NCBI GenBank assembly: GCA_009841235.1
Contig: VXMH01000007.1
Location: 1-58,555 of the forward strand
From: Caldilineaceae bacterium SB0661_bin_32
Lineage (GTDB): Bacteria > Chloroflexota > Anaerolineae > Caldilineales > Caldilineaceae
Reading direction: 5' to 3'
Length of the DNA: 58,555 nucleotides
The translations under genes were made by a program, and so were the position numbers. Below the pieces are notes generated by a model that was not told the DNA's origin, did no database searches, and saw only the letters and a program-made list of their open reading frames with translations. Shown one piece after another: positions 53,765 to 58,555 of the stretch (positions are counted from its first letter, which is position 1; the number at the start of each line of letters is the position of its first letter).

Positions 53765-56284
53765 TTACGGAAGACTTCTGTTTACCCAGACGGCTGCGTA
53801 GCAGTGGGCAAAATCGTGCGCCACCAGCCTCTGCCGGCCTCCGTTCAACGGGACCAGATGGATATACCCTTCATCAACGCGTACCAGCCACGCGCCGTCC
53901 GCCGACAGATCATACCCGGGAAAGGCCAACGCAGTCTCGGACGAATAGGTCAGGACGTCGCCGGTCCGGGTGTTGTAGAGATGGAGATGCCAGCCACTGG
54001 CGCGTTGTCCTACGCTGTGGACGAAAAGCCAGCGCCCGTCCGCGGAGAAGCGCATTGACCGGTACGGCTCGAGTGGATGGTCGACTTGCAGCAACTCTGT
54101 GATCTCATCTGCGGCAAGGTTGTAGACGAAAACGTGAGTGGCCTCTTTGCCCGCGCCGTTCCCGACGCGTGCGCCAACGAACAGCCGGTCCGGCATGGTC
54201 GGATGCGCCGCCAACGCGATACGGGTAATCCGGGTCGCATCGGTCGCGTTCTGCAGCGCGTCAGTCAGCCTCTCTGTCTCCAGAAGCGTTCTCAACTCAC
54301 GATTGGGCAGCGTCATCACCGCCACCCGCATGTCATCATCCGGCTGAATAAAGGCAAAACGGCTGTTGTCCAACCACGTCACCGACTGGCCGCGCGCGAC
54401 CGCCATCTGCGGCTCTCCCATTTCGTTCCCCAGCCAGAGCACACCGTCCCCGTGCGAGACAACCGTCCTCTCGCGGTCAGGCGACCAGGCAGGCAAACCG
54501 GCCAGGGGCCGCAAAACACAGGCGCCCCCGCCGCACTCCGTCCGATCCAGAAAGTTGAACCGGATGGGGGGCCGGCGGCGGGCATCATATGTAAAGAGGA
54601 GCATCCCGTCTGCAAAGGTTTCCACTGGGTACAGGGCGACATTGCCGGTTCCGGAGGCGACGTCCTGCGTTTGCCCCTGCCGCCAGATCTGTATATGGGA
54701 ACCGCTCGCCCTGGCGTCCCTGTCGTCCAATCTCTGAAGCAGAACGCCGGCATCGTCCGGCAGAGAGTACATCCGACGAAACGGTCCGTCACTGTTCTCC
54801 TCGATAAATTCGTCTCGCTGCAGATCGTAACGGTACAGATGTGCGCCGTTGAACCGTTCCGCGGTGCAGAGGAGCTGCAGGTCTTGTTCGGGCAGAGCAG
54901 TGCCCGGGGCCGCGGCAGCCTCCAGCTGCTGATCAGCATAGTGGATCCACTCTTTCTGGATCCAACGTCCGTAGTTGCCTTGACGTGCCTGGTCCCTGTC
55001 GATTGGGAGGGCGTTGAACAGCCACGGGCGATAGGTATCGTAGCGGAGCAGCAGGCGTTGCAGAGAGGCGGGCGAACGCTCCGGGTTGGACGCAAGGATT
55101 AAGTCCACGATGCTGTAGACGATCTTCTGGAGTTGTGGGGTGACGTTGTTGTAGGAGCGCTGGAGATAGACCCAGTGCAGGCTCGTCACGTCGTGAATCG
55201 AGCCCTGCAGGATATCCTCATAGTCGGAGGCGGTCAGGGGCCACTGCTTAAGCCCCAACCGGCTAAGTTGCTTATCGAGTAGAGCGCGGAAGAATACGAT
55301 CTTTTCACAGCAGCGCCAGCCAACGATATTGGCGATGCCTGCGCCCACGATCAGCGGCGCGTAGCCGGCGCGCACAGCCTGATAGCCGGCCTCATCCACC
55401 GGACTGCCGATGAGGCTGGGCGCCGGCAGCTTCAACTCCGACCCGCCTGCGCCCCTGTTCGTCGGAGACGCATGGGACATCCCCTTCCAAAGAGGTCCGC
55501 GGGACGACAAGTCCGCCATGCGTGCGAGCGGGCTGGACTCGGTGGAGAGCACCACTTCGAGCTTCCAATTACGGCGACAGCGTATACCGTCCAACTCCTG
55601 GCAGACTGCGGCCAGCATCTTGTCCCACTCGGGCGCCAGCCGCTCGACCGTCGGCGCGTCCCTTTCCGGGTATTCGACCGTCAGATAACGGCCGGTAAAG
55701 GTCTGTTTCTCGCCCCAGAAGGAAGGATAGGCGGGGACCAGCGCCCAGCCGGTGGCTTCGTCCCGGTAGGTGACAATCTGGTGAAGAGTCACCGGGGAGC
55801 CGTCAGGACGAACGTAGGGGAAGGCCAGGGTGACGGTCGCCATCCGCCAGTCGGATGTGAAAATGATGTCCTCCACCGTGCCGGTGGGCGGTTTTTCGTC
55901 AGAGCCGCGGTCAAGGGTCAGGTCGAAATAGGGCCGGTCCCAGCGCGCGCCACTGAGAAGCATCTCTTTCTGAGTTCTGCCCCAGTTGGGGTAGTCCGGC
56001 GAGATCATGCTGCCGAAGAGCGCTCCGTCGAGGTCACGCTCGGCCTGTTCCACGATGTCATGCATGGACAGGAGGTCGGCTTCGACGGTGGCGGCGAAAG
56101 CGTCCAACCGTTCCAGCAGAACGTAGCGCACCGTCAAGATGACCACAGCCACAAGCAGCAGAGCAATCAGAACGGATAGCCATCGCTTTCTGCCGGGGCG
56201 TTGCGGCGCGCGCGCTTCTACCTCGGGGGCCTCTTCCCGGGCCCGGCCTTCTTCATCCTCGAGCGTTCTCCATTCGAGTCCCAT
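53765..56284 (-). CDS. Membrane-anchored propeller protein of unknown function
   Basis: 839 residues. An acidic/basic cytoplasmic N-terminus of 33 residues precedes one helix (WLSVLIALLLVAVVILTVRYV), leaving about 780 residues outside. The C-terminal 450 residues have repeated beta-propeller-like strands (GLPAWSPDRERTVVS, VTWLDNSRFAFIQPDDD, SMRFSADGRWLFVHSVG, GYDLSADGAWLVRVDEG) of the PD40/WD40-like kind. Residues 80-380 are not recognised; a GVEDIIFTSDW-type strand region and helical part come first. There is no catalytic motif. Possible sensor or scaffold at the cell surface. It lies between the amidohydrolase and the creatininase, 68-88 nt from each. Confidence 0.8.
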   Translation of the reverse strand: MGLEWRTLEDEEGRAREEAPEVEARAPQRPGRKRWLSVLIALLLVAVVILTVRYVLLERLDAFAATVEADLLSMHDIVEQAERDLDGALFGSMISPDYPNWGRTQKEMLLSGARWDRPYFDLTLDRGSDEKPPTGTVEDIIFTSDWRMATVTLAFPYVRPDGSPVTLHQIVTYRDEATGWALVPAYPSFWGEKQTFTGRYLTVEYPERDAPTVERLAPEWDKMLAAVCQELDGIRCRRNWKLEVVLSTESSPLARMADLSSRGPLWKGMSHASPTNRGAGGSELKLPAPSLIGSPVDEAGYQAVRAGYAPLIVGAGIANIVGWRCCEKIVFFRALLDKQLSRLGLKQWPLTASDYEDILQGSIHDVTSLHWVYLQRSYNNVTPQLQKIVYSIVDLILASNPERSPASLQRLLLRYDTYRPWLFNALPIDRDQARQGNYGRWIQKEWIHYADQQLEAAAAPGTALPEQDLQLLCTAERFNGAHLYRYDLQRDEFIEENSDGPFRRMYSLPDDAGVLLQRLDDRDARASGSHIQIWRQGQTQDVASGTGNVALYPVETFADGMLLFTYDARRRPPIRFNFLDRTECGGGACVLRPLAGLPAWSPDRERTVVSHGDGVLWLGNEMGEPQMAVARGQSVTWLDNSRFAFIQPDDDMRVAVMTLPNRELRTLLETERLTDALQNATDATRITRIALAAHPTMPDRLFVGARVGNGAGKEATHVFVYNLAADEITELLQVDHPLEPYRSMRFSADGRWLFVHSVGQRASGWHLHLYNTRTGDVLTYSSETALAFPGYDLSADGAWLVRVDEGYIHLVPLNGGRQRLVAHDFAHCYAAVWVNRSLP

Positions 56285-56372
56285 GGGGTTGTCGCAGCCC
56301 GTGGTCAGGCGCCCACGAGCGGTGCAGGCTCCGATTCCTGCAGTATACAGCTCCCGCAGTCTGCCCCGTCCG

Positions 56373-57329
56373 TCACGCCAACCCGTAGAAGGCGGCTGCG
56401 TTGTCGTGCAGCAACTTGCGCTGCTCCGTTTCGCTGCGGTCGGCGATGATCTCTTTCAACGCCTCCACCCAGCCGCGGTAGGTTGAGTCTGCACCGAGGA
56501 GGCAGACCGGCCAGTCCCCGCCAAATACGACCCGGTCCGGGCCGAAGCTGTCCAGGCAGTGGTTGACCGCCGGCGCGAGGTCTGCGGCGGTCCAGCCGGG
56601 GCGCGTGCGGGCGATGATCCCGGAGATCTTGCAGATCGTGTTGGGCAGCGCGGCCAGCGCGTCGATGCCGTCCTTCCACTGCTGCGGGTCATGCCAGAAG
56701 GGGTCATCGCGGTCGGTGTGGTCGGCTATAGTCAGGTTGGAGTCGGCCTGCCCTGCGTCACCGGTTCCCGTGCTGCCGGGCAGGAGACCGCTGATCAGAT
56801 AGGGGTCGCCGTTGCCGCAGTGATCGACCACAAAGCGGGTATCAGGGCAGGTCTGCGCCAACTTGACGCCGTCGCCCAGTTCCGACGGCCGCATACACAG
56901 GTCGAAGCAGAGCCCCAACTCGCCCAGCAGCCGTACATTCTCTACAAACTGGGGCGTCAGGCAGGTCCCCTGCGGCGTGCCGGGCCCGTGGAGCACCTGG
57001 CGCACGCCCTTGATCGCGGGGCTGCCGGCATAGCGCCGGATGTAATCGGCGAAGTCGGCGGAGGTCACGGTACCGCCGATCACCGCGGCGACGGTTGGGT
57101 TGTCACCGGCGGCGCAGAGCTCGATCAGATGCTCGGCTTCGGCGACCTTCTGCGCCGCGCTCACGTCCACTTCCATATAGACCGTCTTGACGACGTTGAG
57201 CCCCGCGGTCGCGGCCAGGTAGTCGCTGGTTACGAAGCTACGGTTCAGCGTCTGCGCGTCCTCCAGCCAGGGCATGTCGAATACGCTCAGATCCCACAGA
57301 TGTTGATGCGTGTCGATGATGGGGAGCAT
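56373..57329 (-). CDS. Amidohydrolase, L-fuconolactonase-like
   Basis: 318-residue TIM-barrel hydrolase of the amidohydro_2 family. The N-terminal metal motif is IIDTHQHLWD, followed by the family's aromatic MPWLED block; further motifs are VYMEVDVS, RFVVDHCGNGDPY near residue 180 and VFGGDWPVC near 265, the last with the catalytic Asp. Close relatives open sugar lactones such as L-fucono-1,5-lactone, which fits with the GH29 fucosidase in the window, though the genes are 30 kb apart. The ATG at 57329 is chosen over 57401 because the barrel begins right there. Confidence 0.88.
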   Translation of the reverse strand: MLPIIDTHQHLWDLSVFDMPWLEDAQTLNRSFVTSDYLAATAGLNVVKTVYMEVDVSAAQKVAEAEHLIELCAAGDNPTVAAVIGGTVTSADFADYIRRYAGSPAIKGVRQVLHGPGTPQGTCLTPQFVENVRLLGELGLCFDLCMRPSELGDGVKLAQTCPDTRFVVDHCGNGDPYLISGLLPGSTGTGDAGQADSNLTIADHTDRDDPFWHDPQQWKDGIDALAALPNTICKISGIIARTRPGWTAADLAPAVNHCLDSFGPDRVVFGGDWPVCLLGADSTYRGWVEALKEIIADRSETEQRKLLHDNAAAFYGLA

Positions 57330-57363
57330 GGGAACCGCCTTTGTCAATGGATATGATGTCAAG

Positions 57364-57402
57364 AGTGAGGAACGGGGCCGGAATGAACCCTCTCTCCTCA
57401 CT
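57364..57402 (-). promoter_or_regulatory. Intercistronic inverted repeat
   Basis: AGTGAGGA (57364-57371) and TCCTCACT (57395-57402) are exact 8-bp arms around a 23-nt spacer, between the DUF362 gene and the amidohydrolase. It may limit read-through between them; no T-run follows. Confidence 0.35.
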
Positions 57403-57432
57403 TCTCTTCATTCTCTTGTCGTTGTCTCAGGA

Positions 57433-58383
57433 TTACGCGGCCAGCAGCTGCTCCGCATTCTCGACCTGCCACTGGAGCTGCAGCTCGGTCGTCTCGTGCG
57501 GTTTGAACTGCCGCGCCACCGACGCGATAGAGACGCCGCCCAGGAGCTCGATCTCGTCCAGATCGGCAGTGCCCATGCCCTGGTCGTGGCCGTAGCGCAG
57601 GAAGCCCAGCTCCATGGGCTCGAAGCCCATTGTCTTGGCAATGACCGCGTCGGCCGCGAAGATATCGACGCTGGCCGCGGCGATGCCGAAGTCCAGTCCG
57701 TCGGTGCCGCCGGGTCCGTTCCCCTGCAGGCCGCGGGCTCCGTCGAAGACGGCGACGTCGGGGGTCATGAAACGGGCCAGCCGGATCAGGTTGATGCTCA
57801 TGGCGCGCGACTCGTCGGGGACGCGGCGCTCCTCGTGGGTGTTGAAGCCGTGCATCTTCACCCGGTCCTGCCGGTAGATGGTGCCCATGATCATGTTCTT
57901 CAGCGCCAGCGTGACCACGCAGGTATCATGTGTCTTTGGGATGGCGATCGAAATCGTGCAGGGGCAGTCCAGCACCGTGCGGGGCATGCGCACGATGGTC
58001 TCGCTGCCGTCTGCCAGCACGATCGGCGTTGACTCCCATTCGGTCTCCCGGTGCAGGTCGATAAGGCGCAGCGGGATCGAATACTCTTCTTCGAGCGCAT
58101 GGTAGCCGAAGTTGCGGTAGGCGTCCCAGGTGTCCTCGGCGCCGGCCTCGGCGATGAGGACCTCGCGCGGCGGCTTGGGCGTGGTGAGCAGGAAGTCGAG
58201 TACGCCGCGCAGCGCGTCCGCATGGCTGGAGGCGAGCTGGTTGTGGCTGCTGAGGAAGTTCGGCTTCAGCATGACCTGGTCGGCCAGGCGGGATTCCACG
58301 TCCGCCCGCACCAGCTCCAACGCGTTGAAGACGTTAGTACGGCGGTTCCCGCCGTGGACGAGACTGACTCGTGATTTGGACAT
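57433..58383 (-). CDS. DUF362 domain-containing protein
   Basis: 316 residues, DUF362 family. Recognised by VMLKPNFLSSHNQLASSHADALRG (in two halves) near the N-terminus, IAIPKTHDTCVVTLALKNMIMG in the middle, and AADAVIAKTMGFEPMELGFL near the end. Many DUF362 proteins carry a ferredoxin-like Fe-S tail; none is visible here. The biochemical function is unknown. The ATG at 58383 has AAGGAGG at the right distance and is chosen over 58458. First gene after the strong promoter at 58486, so it probably heads the minus-strand run DUF362, amidohydrolase, propeller protein, creatininase. Confidence 0.88.
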   Translation of the reverse strand: MSKSRVSLVHGGNRRTNVFNALELVRADVESRLADQVMLKPNFLSSHNQLASSHADALRGVLDFLLTTPKPPREVLIAEAGAEDTWDAYRNFGYHALEEEYSIPLRLIDLHRETEWESTPIVLADGSETIVRMPRTVLDCPCTISIAIPKTHDTCVVTLALKNMIMGTIYRQDRVKMHGFNTHEERRVPDESRAMSINLIRLARFMTPDVAVFDGARGLQGNGPGGTDGLDFGIAAASVDIFAADAVIAKTMGFEPMELGFLRYGHDQGMGTADLDEIELLGGVSIASVARQFKPHETTELQLQWQVENAEQLLAA

Positions 58384-58408
58384 CGTAGCCTCCTTGAGAA
58401 AGGTCGGA

Positions 58409-58432
58409 CGTATTTCGTGGTGTAAGGGGCAC
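58409..58432. repeat. Half-copy of the GTAAGGGG repeat
   Basis: CGTATTTCGT (58409-58418) and GGTGTAAGGGGC (58419-58430) match the left side of the repeat at 44978-45000, and TGTAAGGGGCAC (58421-58432) matches 12598-12609 exactly. The right arm is missing. It lies in the leader of the DUF362 gene. Confidence 0.6.
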
Positions 58433-58485
58433 CCGTGGAGAGAAGGCGGATCTTTCACAGTTCGCAGCCGGAGTGTCCCAGGGTG

Positions 58486-58514
58486 AGTTTACTCTTGGTT
58501 TACCGCGGTGTCAA
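58486..58514 (-). promoter_or_regulatory. Promoter of the DUF362 gene run
   Basis: On the minus strand TTGACA (58509-58514), 17 bp, TAAACT (58486-58491): perfect -35, optimal spacing, -10 with 4 of 6. Leader to the ATG at 58383 is about 95 nt. Confidence 0.65.
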
Positions 58515-58555
58515 CAGTTGTCCAGGGCGGGGCAGGGGTGAGGAGAGAGTGGCGG

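Noticed and set aside
1..58555. CRISPR array or cas genes
   Set aside because: No regularly spaced repeats of 25-40 bp and no Cas motifs were seen; the tandem heptads are far too short.

Overview
The window looks like a chromosomal stretch of a GC-rich bacterium, most likely a member of the Chloroflexota (Caldilinea/Anaerolineae type). I infer this from gene content, not from a search: a Tat-lipoprotein CUT1 sugar importer with no ATPase next to a phytanoyl-CoA dioxygenase, Gfo/Idh, enolase-superfamily, sugar-isomerase and PmoA-like genes, giant GT-C membrane glycosyltransferases with C-terminal beta-sandwich domains, NurA, and a RarA fusion protein. I see no rRNA, tRNA, CRISPR array, prophage or intact insertion sequence.

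Layout. 1-4553: a perfect sigma-70 promoter drives a dioxygenase, a sugar-binding lipoprotein and two permeases, with a 14-bp-stem hairpin after the binding-protein gene. 4563-7253 (-): a TPR-rich soluble lytic transglycosylase. 7737-9958: two tandem M28 peptidases, recently duplicated, both with Asn in place of the last zinc-binding His. 10056-12587: gatB and a PmoA-family gene. 12645-21198: DNA-repair neighbourhood with a 1716-residue exonuclease-RecQ-UvrD fusion, an O6-alkylguanine transferase, NurA, and a divergent AAA/ABC-type ATPase. 21361-23462: M1 peptidase and fluoride channel. 23722-30406: catabolic genes (GH29 fucosidase, unknown alpha-helical protein, methyltransferase relic, Gfo/Idh oxidoreductase, sugar isomerase, enolase-superfamily enzyme). 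30611-31999: AI-2E-type transporter. 37248-32037 (-): likely operon LysM/lamin-tail protein, Arg-rich protein, asnS, wecA/tagO-like gene, tsaD. 37354-44816: two divergent large GT-C proteins. 45084-48020: secA. 48098-49865: a relic of an XRE/ImmA gene abutting a lower-GC sugar dehydrogenase gene. 52283-50019 (-): rarA fused to a methyltransferase-like domain. 52389-52784: a cluster of DnaA-box-like 9-mers beside an AT-rich stretch, a candidate replication origin, followed by an IS5-family transposase relic. 58383-52875 (-): DUF362 protein, amidohydrolase, membrane-anchored propeller protein and creatininase-family hydrolase behind a strong promoter.

Main hunting results: the candidate oriC beside rarA; three gene relics (methyltransferase, XRE/ImmA, IS5 transposase) at gene borders; two dispersed repeat families, a heptameric CCACTGA tandem repeat at three loci and a GTAAGGGG/CCCCTTAC-type palindrome at four loci; the triple-domain helicase-nuclease fusion and its repair neighbourhood; and the altered zinc sites of the duplicated M28 peptidases. 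All functional statements come from reading motifs and need database or experimental confirmation.
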